Shown here: positions 47,688 through 60,539 of the stretch, in pieces | Layout: every line of letters begins with the position of its first letter | How positions within the stretch are numbered: position 1 is the stretch's first letter | From: Larix kaempferi | Lineage: Eukaryota > Streptophyta > Pinopsida > Pinales > Pinaceae | Length of the DNA: 64,000 bases | Direction: 5' to 3' | Assembly (NCBI GenBank): GCA_027924585.1 | Contig: BSBM01000068.1 | Location: forward strand, 10,309,001 to 10,373,000 | The notes under the pieces: model-generated | What the model saw: the letters and a program-made list of their open reading frames with translations, nothing else | Database searches by the model: none | Told to the model about the DNA's origin: nothing | Position numbers and translations under genes: made by a program

Positions 47688-50600
47688 TTAATTACTACTG
47701 CTGACTACTGTAGCTTTTACAATCCCTAAATTATTTCTATGAATTTCAAAAATATATTTTTCCAATGGCTTTGTGAATGTGTCAACCAATTGGTCAATTG
47801 ACTTACTATGCTCAACACGAAATTCATCATTGTTCACAAGTTCTCTTATGAAGTGATATCTGGTATCAATGTGCTTGCTTTTCTAGTGAAAAACATGGTT
47901 CTTGGATAGAGCGATTGCTGAATTCTTGTCACAATAGACTATGGGTGGTCCTTCTTGTTTCTGTTGAATACCTTCTAAAACTCTACGTAACCAGACTGCT
48001 TGACATGTTGCTGATGTCGTTGCTACACACTCTCCTTCTGCTGATGAAAGTATCACAATGGGCTGCTTCTTGGATGCCCATGAAATCACCCCTGATCCAA
48101 GATGAAAAACATGACCGGAAGTGCTCTTCCTGTCATCCAAAATTCCTGCAAAATCACTGTCAGTGAAACTTGTCAAAACATCATACTCAATGCTTGAGTA
48201 AAAAATTCCATAGCTTGAAGTCCCTGTAACATATCGTAAGATCCCTTTTCCAACTTTCCAATGCGAGTCTTTGGGAGACTCCATGAACCTTGAAATCAAG
48301 CTGACAACAAACATAATATTAAGTCTCGTAGCTGTGAGATACATGAGACTTCCTACAAGTCTCTTAAACAATGTTGGATCTACATTGGGACTGCCTTCTT
48401 CTTTGCTCAACTTAGTACCTATTGCCACTGGTGTAGGTGTTGTTTTGCAATTAAGCATTCTGAATCACTTAAGAACTTCATTAGCATATTTATTTTGAGA
48501 GATAAATATACCTTTTTCTGATTGTTCTACTTCTAGGCCAAGAAAGAACCTCATCAATCCATGGTATGTCATCTTGAACTCTTTCTTCATAGCTGCCTTG
48601 AACTCATCTACTGAGAGGTCACCTATAAAAATAATATTATCAACATACAAACAAACTATTAAAATCTGTCCTTGTTGATTTATCTTTGTGTAAAGTGTTG
48701 GTTCGCTGCTGCTTCTGCTAAAACCATTTTTGATCAAATAAGAATCAATTCTGTTGTACCAAGCTCTTGGAGCTTGCTTGAGCCCATAGAGAGATTTCTT
48801 CAACTTGTAAACTTTCTCTTCATGTTCTTTTATTTCATACCCATGTGGCTGCTCCACATAAATTTCTTCTTCAAGAATGCCGACTTGACATCCATCTGAT
48901 ACACTTTCCATTTTTTTTTGTGCTGCAATTGCTAGGACTACTCTTACTGTATCCAATCTTTCCACTAGTGCAAAATTTTCTCCAAAATCAATTCTTGGTT
49001 GTTGCGAGAAACCCTTTGCTACTAACCTTGCCTTGTACCTATCAATCTCACCTTTTTAATTGAGTTTTGTTTTATAAACCCACTTCACACCAATGGGTTT
49101 CTTATTCTTTGGTAGGTCAACTAGATCCCATGTATCATTTCTCTCAATGGAATCTATCTCTTCATCCATAGCATTTACCCAATGCTCTTGTTTTACAGTC
49201 TCTTCATAAAACATAGGTTCACTAGCAATAAAAACATAATTGGTATTTGCATCCAATTCATCATAAATCTCTGTCAATCTTCTAGTCTTTTTATTACTGT
49301 GATCAGATTCATTACCTAATTGCGGACTTGATGCTTCACCTCGAACTGAGTTTCTAGGTGTTCTTTCTGGAGTATTTGCTACTGGTGAAGATGCTACTGA
49401 ATCTTGTTGTCCAATCAGCTCCTCATATTCTCCATCTTCTAGTTGGGGTATTGCAGCTCCCACACCCTTGTCTATGGTTCCATTCCATGAATCTTCCTCC
49501 TTGAACAAAACATCTCTACTGAGGATAAACTTTTTAGTAATAGGGTTATACAGCTTGTAGGATTTAGTTTGTTCACCGTATCCAAGAAATATACATTTCT
49601 CATTCCTATCATCTAGCTTTTTTCTTAGCTGTTTAGGAACATGAGCATAAGCAACACAATCAAATATTCTAAAATGAGAAACATTACAACTCATACCTGA
49701 CCATTCTTCCTCTGATACTCCGTTCTTCACAATTTTGGTGGGAGATCTGTTCATCACATGAATAGCACAAGCCACTGCGTCTCCCCAAAATTCATGGGAC
49801 AAATTTCTTCCTTTCAACATGCTCCTTGCCATATTCATGATGGTTCTATTCTTTAGTTCTGCAATAACATTCTGCTGAGGTGTATATCTTGTAGTTTTTT
49901 GCCTCTTGATTCCATGATGTTTTCAGTAATCATGAAATTTCTTTAACTCATACTCTCCCCCTCTGTCTGATCTCAATACTTTGAGTTGATAACCACTTTG
50001 TTTTTGAACCAGAGCCCTAAATTCCTTGAACTTGCCAAAAGTTTTAGACTTCTGACGAAGGAAATACACCCAAGTTTTTCTACTGAAATCATCAATAAAT
50101 GTAAGAAAATAATATCTTCCACCAATTGATTGAGTTTGCATTGGTCCAACTAGATCAGTATGAATAAGTTCTAAAGGTGCATGTGCCCTTCGTGACATAC
50201 CTTTAGGAAAGCTATCCCTGTGTTGCTTTGCAATGATGCAACACTCACAACTGCTTTCTGGCTCCTTCATAGGGGGTAATCCCTTTACCATCTCTTTCTG
50301 CTGTAAAAACTTGAGACCACCAAAGTGAAGATGTCCATATCTAAAATGCCATAACCAATAATCATTCATGCAAATGGATTTTTGAGCAAAAGAGGTTACC
50401 TTGCTGTTGCAATTCATGACTAGTGGATACATCTTGTTCCTAGTCACTTGTATTTTGATGATCAATTGTCGATTTGGGGGTTTGTCATAAATTTCACAGT
50501 CTGATCCATCAAAGACAAGTCTGTATTTCTTTTCAGTGAGTTTCCCAATGCTAAACAGATTATGCTTCAATATTGGAGCATAATATACATCTATAATTGT

Positions 50601-51746
50601 CTTTTGTCAGCCTTGTTTGGTCAGAATGTTGACCACTCCTTTGCCAAGGACTGGAACTACCTCATCCATGTTGACTTTGACCTTTATCCTCACTGACTCA
50701 TCTCGGTCTGCAATTAGAACTCTATCACCTGTCATATGGTTACTGCAACCACTATCTAAAAGCCAAAGCCCCTTTGGGATTTCGTGTGCAGCATGACATG
50801 TAAGAAATAACATATCATCTTTATCCTCAGAGGTATTAGTCACATTAGCATTATGATTTGCTTGATCAGCCTTTTTCTTTTTGCATTCATGAGCATAATG
50901 CCCAAATTTATTGCAATAATAACACTTATTATTAGATTTATCTAACTTTTTTTTGTCGCAATTCCCGCCTTCATGGTTATGATGGTGATCTTGATCTTCA
51001 TTGCCATTACTACGACCACTTCTACCTCGTCCTCTTGATCCTCCTCTGCCTCTTCGTCTTCCTCTTCCTCTTGAGAACGAGACATGTGCTTTGAAAGCAT
51101 TCTCCAGAGAGGATTCCTCATTCCTGTTGATTTTGGATTCGTATGAAAGTAGAGATCCGGTCAACTTGTCTATAGAGAGAATACTCAGATCCTTTGCTTC
51201 TTCAATCGCTGAAACTTTCGACTCAAATTTGTGGGGTAGGGATCTCAGAACCCTTTCAACCACCCTTTGATCTTCCATCTTTTCGCCATAGATATTAAGC
51301 TGATTAATAATACCCATGACTTTGGTCATGAAAGAATCTATTGAGTCTGATTCTTTCATCTTCAGATCTTCAAAATCTCTTCTCAGATTTTGAAGTGTAG
51401 CTGTCTGTACCTTACCAGCACCCTGATAACTGTTTGCCAAGGTATCCCATGATACTTTGGCATGAAATGACGTTGATATCTTTGGAAATACACTGTTAAC
51501 CAAAGTGTTCATTATGAGATGCAGTGCCTTTGCATCCTTCTTCCTGTGCGCTTGCAGGACATCCTTTTCTACATTTGAAAGGGCTTGAAAAGATGCATCA
51601 TCTGTAGGTTCGGAATAGCCATACACGACATATTCCCATGCATCTTCAAACCTGAGATAAACTGCCATCCTTGTGCCCTAGACATCATAGTCCTTTTTCC
51701 CTATAAGAGGAGAAATCTTAGATTGATTGTTGCTGCTAGAAGCCAT
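47688..51746 (-). pseudogene. Copia gag-pol polyprotein, broken
   Basis: Starts MASSSNNQSKISPLIGKK at 51746, soon interrupted by TAG. Gag (UBN2-like) is followed by an RG-rich stretch and a zinc knuckle CYYCNKFGHYAHEC (about 50895-50935). Protease motif: LLDSGCSNHMTG (about 50720-50755). Integrase: an H-x-C-x2-C region, then HTDLVGPMQT and FIDDFSRKTWVYFL. RT: PIGVKWVYKTKLN, stop, KGEIDRYKARLVAKGF, then LKKSLYGLKQAPRAWY. The catalytic YVDD reads YVDN here. RNase H: SAEGECVATTSATCQAVWL, ending at a stop 47688-47690 next to the polypurine tract. Further stops occur near 50605, 49923, 49055 and 48465, and there is a deletion at about 48895 in the RT fingers. Confidence 0.93.
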
Positions 51747-52245
51747 AGACGCTACAGAGTCTTTCACTAGCTTTTTCAAAACAATCTCTCTTCCTCCTTT
51801 TTTTTTTTAATAAATAATTCTCCTTCTTAAACAAGATTTGAAAAATATATTCTTTGTAAAAATAAAAAATTATTACTCAAGGAATCTCGTAAAAGAAAAT
51901 AACTGTGTGAAAGTAAAAAAATTACTCTCGTAAAAGAAAAAATCTCTTTCCTTCTTGCTCTTGCCCTAATTGATGCGGGTCTTAGTAAATTATTTCTTTT
52001 GGGCCTATATGATGGCCGCAATAATTTCCATTTTTTTACACTTTATCTCCCCAAACTACCGCGATTTGGCCTATATGGAGGCCGTGATAGTTCCCTAAAG
52101 TATTGCGCTCTGGCCTATATGGAGGCCGCGATAGTTTCAGAAATAAAAAATTGTGTAAAAAATCTTCAAAAATACTTACAAGTTCTTCAAAGCTACGGCT
52201 TTGGCTTCTCCGAAAATTTATGCTACTAATTTGATCTTCTCCTAA

Positions 52246-52257
52246 GCTCTGATACCA
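52246..52257 (-). other. Primer binding site (tRNA-iMet) of Copia
   Basis: TGGTATCAGAGC on the minus strand, three bases inside the 5' LTR end. Confidence 0.92.
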
Positions 52258-52260
52258 AAC

Positions 52261-52506
52261 TGAAGGTTGGAGGCAGAAATAAACAAAAGATAATGTGGAA
52301 TGAGCTATGGCTCTTCAATGTTTATTCATAAACAGAGATCAACTGATGTCATAGAAACAATAATGTAATGTGTATTTAAACACTTATGTAAAACCCTAAA
52401 ATCTCTAACCTAGCTTTTGCATGCATGCAAAGCATGCTGTTGCATTTATTAACTGAACTTCAAGAATAGGAACTAATGTTAACTGAAGTAATTACTATTT
52501 CTAACA
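52261..52506 (-). repeat. 5' LTR of Copia (246 bp)
   Basis: Pairs with 47436-47680. It lies 61 bp from the ATG of the DUF761 gene and is read away from that gene. Confidence 0.93.
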
Positions 52507-52522
52507 TAGCCGCTGTAGGATT

Positions 52523-52528
52523 TATATA
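52523..52528 (+). promoter_or_regulatory. TATA box of the DUF761 gene
   Basis: TATATA about 40 bp before ATG 52568 and 16 bp after the Copia LTR border. Spacing fits a short 5' UTR. Confidence 0.5.
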
Positions 52529-52567
52529 CTGGGCCATTGCACTGAACTGTAAATTTCAGTAGCAAAT

Positions 52568-53057
52568 ATGAGGATAGGAGGGTCCTCGGCAGTGAAGCAA
52601 CTGTGGTTGGTCCTGAGCAGAGTTTTGAAATCAAAATCAAATGCTGGGAAGGGAAAAGCAGCCCACGGGATGAAGGCCATGCTAGTCACTATCAGCCTCA
52701 TTAAAAACAAGAAGATATTCGGTGCAATATCTCATAAGATGAATTCCCTGTTTGGAAATGAAGAGAGTCGAAGCCACAACATGGCATTAATGGCGGGCAA
52801 TGATGATATACCTTGTGAAATACTTCAACTATGCGAGCAGGAAATGGATCCATCCCACGCACTTATTGAGTCAGAGACGCACTCTAATAACCCTAGAAAT
52901 TCTATTTCAGTTATAGAGTGCCCGCGAATGTCTACATGTCGAGGACGAGAACGACATTTCGGCGGAGGATTACATTCAAAGCTTTCGCAACCAAATGGTT
53001 TTGCAGAAACAAAATTCTTTCCAACGATATCGAGAGATGTTAGACCGAAGCGTGTGA
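52568..53057 (+). pseudogene. DUF761 family protein gene with one frameshift
   Basis: Starts MRIGGSSAVKQLWLVLSRVL. The N-terminal block (KSKSNAGKGKAAHGMKAMLV, then ISLIKNKKIFGAISHKMNSL) is typical of small plant DUF761 proteins. The hallmark C-terminus is present but one frame over: EDENDISAEDYIQSFRNQMV, then LQKQNSFQRYREMLDRSV and TGA at 53055-53057. The shift lies between about 52913 and 52945, where the downstream frame is closed by a TAG. Apart from this the gene is complete and intronless, of usual length (about 163 codons). These proteins are mostly uncharacterised. One missing or extra base could be a real mutation or an assembly error. The Copia element now separates it from its former upstream region. 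Confidence 0.85.
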
Positions 53058-53903
53058 GCATGAAGAGTCTTGCATGGATATGGGGTGTTCAAAGTTGCAA
53101 AGAAGGATCAATGAAAAACTAATCACCCTATGGACTCAAACGAACATAGAGAACTTGAAGAGAGTCATTCAGGATCAATAGTAATTTGGCCTAGCTTGGT
53201 TGTTTATTGCAGATAGTCAGTAATATTAATTGTTCTGTTAATAATAATATTACTGATCATGGTTGATCATGCATGTTATGCACTGGCCATTTTTTAGATA
53301 AATCAGCATAGATTTACTTTAAAAGAGATTTATTAAGTGCCTAGAGGAGGGATTAAATCTCTCGAGGTGCAAACCTCTTTTTAGAGTGTAAATATTGATG
53401 AAACATTTTAATTTATCTAATTGATTTAGTTTTATTGTGTAAATATTGATGAAACCTTTTTGTTGTTGTGGAAATTAGGTTTATTATTTAAAATGTACAA
53501 AGAAACCTTTTAAACCAACCTTAGTGCCTTTCAAAATGAGATGAAGTTGTTAAGAGAAGTGTGCGTGCATTGAGAGATCATTTAAGCCAACCTTAGTGCC
53601 TTTTCAAAATGAGATGAAGTTGCAAAATAAACATTATAAAAGATTATGTCTACATTTTGAAAATGTATGTATACATTAATAACCCTTGCTTTTTCCCAAA
53701 TCTATCATACAAACAGATTTAAAATAATGTGCACACATTATTATGAACATAAAAAAAATATAAATACATAAAAAAGCATCACCCTAGTTTTCAATAATTT
53801 TGTCTTAATGTATTGTCATTATATCAATTCTTAGCACTTTTTGGATTATGAGAAACATCTTGACAAGATCTACAACTTTACTGTTATGAATTTTTGACAA
53901 TAA

Positions 53904-53941
<38 letters not shown>

Positions 53942-54500
53942 TAATTTTCAAAAGAATAAAAATATAATTATTTTTTTAAAACATTAATATTTTGTATATT
54001 AATTTTTAGTATTCTTTGAATTATTGAAAATATTTTAGAAAAATAAAAAAAATTGTTATTATACATTTTAATGTTCTGATATACATATATTTCTTTTTTA
54101 AAATAAAATAAAAATAATCTCTTAACAAATAAGATATTGTAAATATCTTAATGTATTATATGACCATTTTATATTTAAAATTCACATTTAATAATGACAT
54201 TACTCCCTTAAATATTCTTCTCAAAGACCTTTTATAGCATAATGAGGCTATGAACCACCATATAGTTTCTCAAAAGAGAATGTCTATGAACTTTAGACAC
54301 TAAACAAAATTTCCACGGTTCATGAGGTTAGGAAAAAATCCATAAGCCACCGCATTAAAGGAGAATATTAGCCTCTAAGTGGGATAGGAGAATTATTAAG
54401 AGGTTTTGCACTTTAAAGTTGAGTTTCAAGATCTTGACCATGGTTGAAGGAGAAAATTAAAGCGCTTTGGACTTTAAAGAAGCTTCTTTGGGCTCTTGTT
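53058..54500. other. AT-rich spacer
   Basis: No gene recognised. Contains a direct repeat of GCCAACCTTAGTGCCTTT at about 53517 and 53587. Confidence 0.5.
53905..53938. repeat. (AT)n microsatellite
   Basis: About 17 AT dinucleotides in a row. Confidence 0.92.
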
Positions 54501-54670
54501 AAGTGATTGCATAGGCCATCTAATTTAAAGGGTGTATTTGATTTCTTATGGAAATATAGATATTTATACTTTAAACTAAATCTTTAAGTGATTGCATAGG
54601 CCATCTAATTTAAAGGGTGTATTTGATTTCTTATGGAAATATAGATATTTATACTTTAAACTAAAAAGAT
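54501..54670. repeat. Tandem duplication of an 85-bp unit
   Basis: AAGTGATTGCATAGGCCATC at 54501 and 54586, with the remainder of the unit essentially identical. Confidence 0.92.
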
Positions 54671-54973
54671 TTATGGGGATGGGTTTTGGGGATTTATTAT
54701 TGTATAGAAAAAAATAAAGAGATTTATGCTTTAAACTAAGCTTGTAAATCTCACTCTAAATTAAGATGGGTGAGGAAGGAAAGAAAAGGTGAATTATTAA
54801 ATAATTCTACTTTTTGAACACATAAATGAAAAAAATCACTTTTGTTTTTTAAGATTTATTTTATTAATTTATTTTATTATTAATGCATAGGAATATTGTG
54901 ATAATTTTTTATTATAAAATGTATTGTAAAGAATTTATATACATTTTGAATGATTACACCTTTTTCTAGAAGA

Positions 54974-55110
54974 GGTTGAACCTTAGAATTATTGTAGGAA
55001 TATTTTGGCATAGTCTCTTTATGATAGAAACATGATGATGTTTTTAGAATTATTGTAGGAATATTTTGGGATAGGTCTTTCTTGGATAGAAACATAATGA
55101 TGTTTCTAAG
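54974..55110. repeat. Diverged tandem duplication (~70 bp)
   Basis: TTAGAATTATTGTAGGAATA occurs at about 54981 and 55045, each followed by a GATAGAAACAT.ATGATGTTT segment. Confidence 0.85.
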
Positions 55111-55329
55111 CATATGAGAGGGATTAAATTATTTTTTTAATGTAATAGTAAATATTATGAAATGTTTTTCGATATAAATATATCTATATTACATTAATAG
55201 AATAATGATTATATTATTTTTATTTATTTTTAAATAATAATAATTATTTATATAAAATGTATTTTTTATATAATAAAATTATATATATTTAATTTTAAAG
55301 GAAAAACACAAAATGTAATCATTTCTTTT

Positions 55330-56410
55330 TTTCTGTAAAAAAAATTGTACTTTTTTTATTCAATACTTGAATAAAAAAGTACATTGCCAAAACTATTCAT
55401 CATTGATCAAGATGAGTCTACTATTATTAGAGAAGGATAACAATCCGCCAACAAGAAGTGTTCTAGATCTACACAATATATCTTCAAAACATATAAAAAA
55501 ACTCCTACATGAAGGAGATATCAAACATCTAGAAAACAGTCCACCAAAATGAAAAGAGCTAGGAAAAAACTACATCATAAAAATATTGAAAGAGCCACTA
55601 TTTGTCACAGATGTATTCTCATGTTCTTCCCACCCGATGATGCTTTCCTCCTCAGATAGGGCTTCCTTTGAAAGAATGTCAGCATCCAAATTAGATTCCC
55701 TATAAATATGAGCAATGTTCACTGATGTGAAAGAGGAAAGGAGGGATTCTGTATGCATGCACCAGTTGTACAGAGCCACCAATTGCAAATTATATTTACC
55801 CAAGGCCCACTGAACTAAAAATTGTGAGTCCCCAAATATTTTAATAGAGTCAATACTAAAAATTGTTTCCACCTTGTATAAACATCATAAAGCCATCACT
55901 TCTGCCTTTGTATTTGTCCTAGACCACAATTCAATTTTATCTTGAAGAAGTGATCAGTGTTCAAATGGAGAAGTACACCTGCAACACACTTACCATCTTG
56001 AGCAGCCCCATCAAAATAACTAACAGCATTCGATTCCAAAGAGATATCTGTCAACAGATGCAATTTGTTACTATTGGTTTTTCTAACAAAATTTTCATTA
56101 TAGAGACCAATAATCTTCCTGCAATTGTAATTTAAATGTATCTTCTTATCTTAAGAAATAAGAGCATTTCTAGCCTTCTAGACACTCTAAGATATAAAAG
56201 CAGGCAACGTTTTATGATCGGGGACTTCATTATACCATTTATAAAAATTTCATTAAAAGAAAAGAGACCCCATCTCTGAGAGATATTGAGTGAAATGCAT
56301 ATTAAAGACCATAACTATTTAGTATATTGACATGATACTAAAATATGCTCAACATACTCATCGTTTTCCATACAGAGAGCACAATCATTCAGACATACCA
56401 GACAGTTCTA
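55330..56410 (-). mobile_element. LINE 3' fragment (zf-RVT + RNase H), decayed
   Basis: The minus strand reads a zinc-finger-like RT tail (CALCMENDEYVEHILVSCQY near 56390-56330), then KWYNEVPDHKTLPAFIS and ARNALIS, then an RNase H domain. Its pieces are SYFDGAAQDGKCVAGVLLHL (first acidic residue), a frameshift, TNTKAEVMAL (Glu), a stop in LYK.., IFGDSQFLVQWALGKY (Asp) and ESNLDADILSKEAL (last Asp), ending near 55567. An A-rich region near 55325-55380 may be the old 3' end. This arrangement is typical of plant L1-type non-LTR elements. The endonuclease and main RT are absent, i.e. 5' truncated. Confidence 0.82.
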
Positions 56411-57610
56411 TTAAACTTTTAAGTTATTTAAATTTTCTTTATTATTTTTTTAAATTGGTAAAATTGTTATATATATATATATGAAATTTTTTTTAGAGGT
56501 TTATAAAATATATAATTTTAAATCCATATATATTAGGTGTTCTCTTAATATATATGAATATGAAATATATATCTCGGAGAAACACATTGGATACTTCTCC
56601 TCATTTTTTCAAACCACTTAAACTAAATCCAATTAACAATTACAAAACAACATATTTTGAAGGATAATTACTTATCATACTCATGGAGGAAATTTCATAC
56701 ATTTGATATTGCTTTGTACCTAAATATTTCCTCACTTATAATACCTCACATAGCTCGACCCACTAGGTAATGATACCTACTATGCTTTATATGATTTTAC
56801 ATGAGACCTTATATGGTCCATATTGCTTTGTACTTGGGTTTTCAAGTACCTTCCAAGCTTAATGACCACTATTGGACTTATGGAATTCAGGGAGGAGCTA
56901 CTTAGAGCTATGAGGTGCTTGTAGAATAGTGACAAGAGGAGAGGACTCATAAGATTATATGGGGTATGGTAGGGTAATGAAAAATATTTACTATAGGTTG
57001 GAACAACACATAAAAACATATAAAAAAGCAAGGGAAATGCCTTACATAACCATAAAAGAGAAAGGTTCCACTACCAAAAACTAGCCCTTACAAATAAAAG
57101 GAAAAATATCCATGCTCTTACATATGGACAAGCTAATGCAACAGACAAAGATAAATCAAGGAGCATGGAGGGAAAAGGCCTTATGCCATCATGAACAAAG
57201 GAGGGAGCTCCACCAAAGACTTTTTTAAATGCAATGAATGTTAAAATGTGACAACAATTAAATTGAGAAAGTTGGATGGTTCACATAAATGTATCAGTTC
57301 ATCTAATCATGGTAGTAACATTAATAAATAAATGGTAAAATTATTAAATATATGTAAACCTTAAAAGCAGGTATAATGTTGTAAGCCTACTGTGGGTGAT
57401 TGTAAATCTCTATTATTAAGAAATAAGAATATCGATATCTTTCCTTGTGGATGTTTCTTGATATATTGTTGGGATTTTACCACTCAAATTTATTGTGTAG
57501 ATGGTGTTGTCTTAGTCAATTATTTCAATAAATACTTCTATTTTATTTTAGTTATTTGAATTAATACTTTATTTACAAATTTAAACTTAATTACATTATT
57601 AATTTAAACT
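56411..57610. other. Spacer with no recognisable gene
   Basis: AT-rich, short (TA)n near 56469. No coding signal recognised. Confidence 0.5.
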
Positions 57611-57721
57611 TATGTTAACATTTTCAACCACTCAATCACACTCTATATATGTTAACATTTTCAACCACTCAATCACACTCTATATATGTTAACATTTTCA
57701 ACCACTCAATCGCACTCCAAC
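57611..57721. repeat. 37-bp tandem repeat, three copies
   Basis: TATGTTAACATTTTCAACCA starts at 57611, 57648 and 57685. Confidence 0.95.
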
Positions 57722-59059
57722 TTGTATATAGTATGTATTGGTCCAAAGATATTAAAAGGAATAGTAATAAAAAAAGAATATTGATAGGTTTTGGTTTTGT
57801 GATGGTGTCTTTGAGGCTAGAATTCTTGAATTGAATCGATTACATCGAGGAAACAAATAAAAAGGAGATATATCATATGCCTAGCATACCCCCAAAGTGG
57901 GGGAAATGAAACGTCGAGAAGAATTTAAATATGTTGTAAAATGAGAGAAAGTTGTGGGTACGTATATAATATAATTTTATGTGTTTGAAAGCAAGTATAG
58001 CTAATTTATGATAGGGATAGTTGTACTAATAAGCAATAAATAGAAACCCATGTAATCGATGGCAACTAAAATGATTTGTGCATTAATTTGTCATACCCAA
58101 AAGTATACATATGTGAGTAAAACAATAAAGGGCTACGGAGTGATCAAGTTTGGATCTAAATATATTGGAAATCAACATTGGTATTTTCATTTGGTAGGGG
58201 AAGTGCAAAGATTTAGGGTTGTAATTTTAAGTGAAAGGACAGAGAATGAAGGCATGCCTCTTGTTTTTTGCAAAGTGAGACATATGAAGCATTCAACAAT
58301 CCACTACATCCCAACTCATAATCTATTAATATTTTCATAGAATGAATCATAAATTTCACTCTGAGATGAGATTTAATTAATATTTTTGTACAATGAATCA
58401 TCAAAATTCAAACTGAGTGAAGATTATATATATAAAAAATATGATAGTCGCTTGTTCAAACACAGGAAAATGGTTTGATAATATCAACACCATAGACTGG
58501 CAGCACCAATTTGTAAGTTGGCAGTGGAAGGTCGCTATATACCCACACTTTCATTTTTCATTTGTACTTTTTCGACCTTTTGATTCCCATCCCAAGCATA
58601 AAACTATAAATCGAGTATACAATTTGCATGGCCACTCCAAGTACACCATTTACTAGTCTTGATTGGACCCATAAATTGCAAGATAGCATTACTCATTGCC
58701 CCACACATAACAATATTTGTTTTCTAGTTGATGGTCATCATCTTGCTATGCATCTGAACCATTGGTGAAATCTGCGACAGATTGTGCAATAGGCATAGAC
58801 AATTCCTGGAGCATGCATTTGTTATGATTTTTTGCAAGAATGTTCATTGCAAAGAGATGGATTGGTGTGTCAAATTTTGAATGCTCCTATACAAATCCAA
58901 TATTTAGTAGTCATAAACCTTGAATTTTTTAATGTATATATACATGGTCTAAACAAAGTGGTTCAATTACGACAAATAAGTTTGTCCTCATCACTTTGCT
59001 TTGTATTTTTGTGTTACATTTAGTAGTCATAAATCTTGAATGTTTTAATGTATATATAT
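57722..59059. other. Spacer with no recognisable gene
   Basis: AT-rich. TTTAGTAGTCATAAA.CTTGAAT occurs twice (near 58902 and 59018), the second copy ending shortly before the Copia LTR. No gene recognised. Confidence 0.45.
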
Positions 59060-59640
59060 TGTTAGATTTTCAAAATTTAATTCAAGATTATCTAGGATCT
59101 TATCTGAGAGAATAACAAGAACAACATTCAAATATAATAGAAAAGAGACACAAATTTTTCCTCAGGGACACCACAAAGGAGAAAACCCCACAACTTCCCC
59201 AGAGATAGAATGAGCAATAATACAATAAACCCCAAAAGTAGAAATGGTCTCCAGTAACTTCTCTCTCTTCACTTGTGAGAAATTTTCCTCCTACTCACTT
59301 ATGCGAACTTGATGAGTGAGTGAATGATGAAATAGAGAGGAGCACCCTCTCTATTTATACTTTAACTTTCACTTGACCTTAACCCCAAATAGGTCGGCCC
59401 CTAAGTGTAACTGACTGGGACGGATTCTCTAGGAGAGTCTAATAACCCATGAAAGACTCAACTCTAGGGTCTAATTTCCCGTCATATAATGGAGGGTTAA
59501 CCTCACTGACATGACTCAAGTACAATAATAACTCTCCCGATCGGAGGAATAAACATCTCCGTCGGAGGTACAATAATGAAATACAAATACAATATAAAAT
59601 ATACAAGTGAATATCTTCCGAAGTTACAATTACATTAACA
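59060..59640 (-). repeat. 3' LTR of second Copia (581 bp)
   Basis: TGTTAGATTT...CATTAACA on the plus strand, with TGTTA/TAACA ends. The polypurine tract reads TTAAGAGGGAG at 59651-59641. A strong TATA (TATAAATAGAGAGG on the minus strand) is at 59359-59346. Confidence 0.85.
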
Positions 59641-59876
59641 CTCCCTCTTAACTAGGAAGGTATTCTCTTGACACAGTCATTAGCACAAGTCTTCGTCACT
59701 GGATCATCATCAAAGCTGGATCATCATCGTCACTGTTGCTGCTATCTCGACCATCAATGTCCAATCTACTCGTCATAGGAAGTTCTACAGAGCCAGCCCA
59801 TTTTCATGTTGGATGTAGGCCTAGCCTCCATGTAGATATTCATCATCTCTGCAAGCAAGCCATCAAGTAGGTACAC

Positions 59877-60330
59877 CTCAGGACTTATTATATGCCACTG
59901 CAAAACTGGTAGGATCTCATAGGACTAATTATATGCCTCTGCAAAACTTGAAAGAGCATCCTAGGACTGATTATATGCCTCTGCAAAACCTGCAGGATCT
60001 CCCAGGACTGATTATATGCCACTACAAAACCTGAAGGAGCATCCCAGGACTGATTATATGCCTCTGCAAAACTTGTAGGATCTCCCAGGACTGATTATAT
60101 GCCATTGCAAAACCTGAAGGAGCATCCCAGGACTGATTATATGCCTCTGCAAAACCTGCAGGATTTCCCAAGACTGATTATATGCCACTAAAAAACTTGA
60201 ACGAGCATCCCAGGACTGATTATATTATGCCTATGCAAAACCTGCAAGATCTCCCAGGACTGATTATATGCCACTGCAAAACCTGAAGGAGCATCCCAGG
60301 ATTGATTATATGCCTATGCAAAACCTGTGT
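59877..60330. repeat. 42-bp tandem repeat (~11 copies) in the Copia 3' untranslated region
   Basis: Units of CAGGACTGATTATATGCC followed by (A/T)CTGCAAAACCTG and alternately CAGGATCTCC or AAGGAGCATCC. The alternation gives an 84-bp higher-order period. Lies between the end of pol and the polypurine tract. Confidence 0.93.
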
Positions 60331-60539
60331 ACCCTATTATCTCCTCATCACATCCAAATCATATCAATGTCAACGGAGCATATCCCAGATACATGTCACA
60401 CAACACTTACATCACCTGACATGGGAGAACAAATCTACCACTGCTATGGAAAGGCTCGAGCCCTTACATCTACACCATGGGAGGACACACCTACCACCAC
60501 GTGAGAATGGCTCTTATGCATCTGCGTCTTTCGAACTCA

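Larger units (their letters stand above)
47436..52506 (-). mobile_element. Complete but decayed Copia LTR retrotransposon
   Basis: About 5.07 kb with LTRs at 47436-47680 and 52261-52506 (TG...CA). The primer site, read on the minus strand as TGGTATCAGAGC, is at 52257-52246. The polypurine tract TTAAGAGGGAG is at 47691-47681. Flanks are TAGCT (left) and TAGCC (right), a 5-bp target duplication with one change. The polyprotein order is gag, protease, integrase, RT, RNase H, which defines Copia. The LTRs differ at roughly a dozen of 245 positions by eye, so the insertion is considerably older than the TR-GAG element. Several stops and a mutated RT site show it is no longer autonomous. Confidence 0.95.

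Noticed and set aside
51001-51270. Pro/Leu-rich plus-strand frame
   Set aside because: Antisense of the RG-rich part of Copia gag.
59877-60330. CRISPR-like regularly spaced repeats
   Set aside because: Repeats are contiguous without unique spacers, and the context is a plant retrotransposon 3' region.
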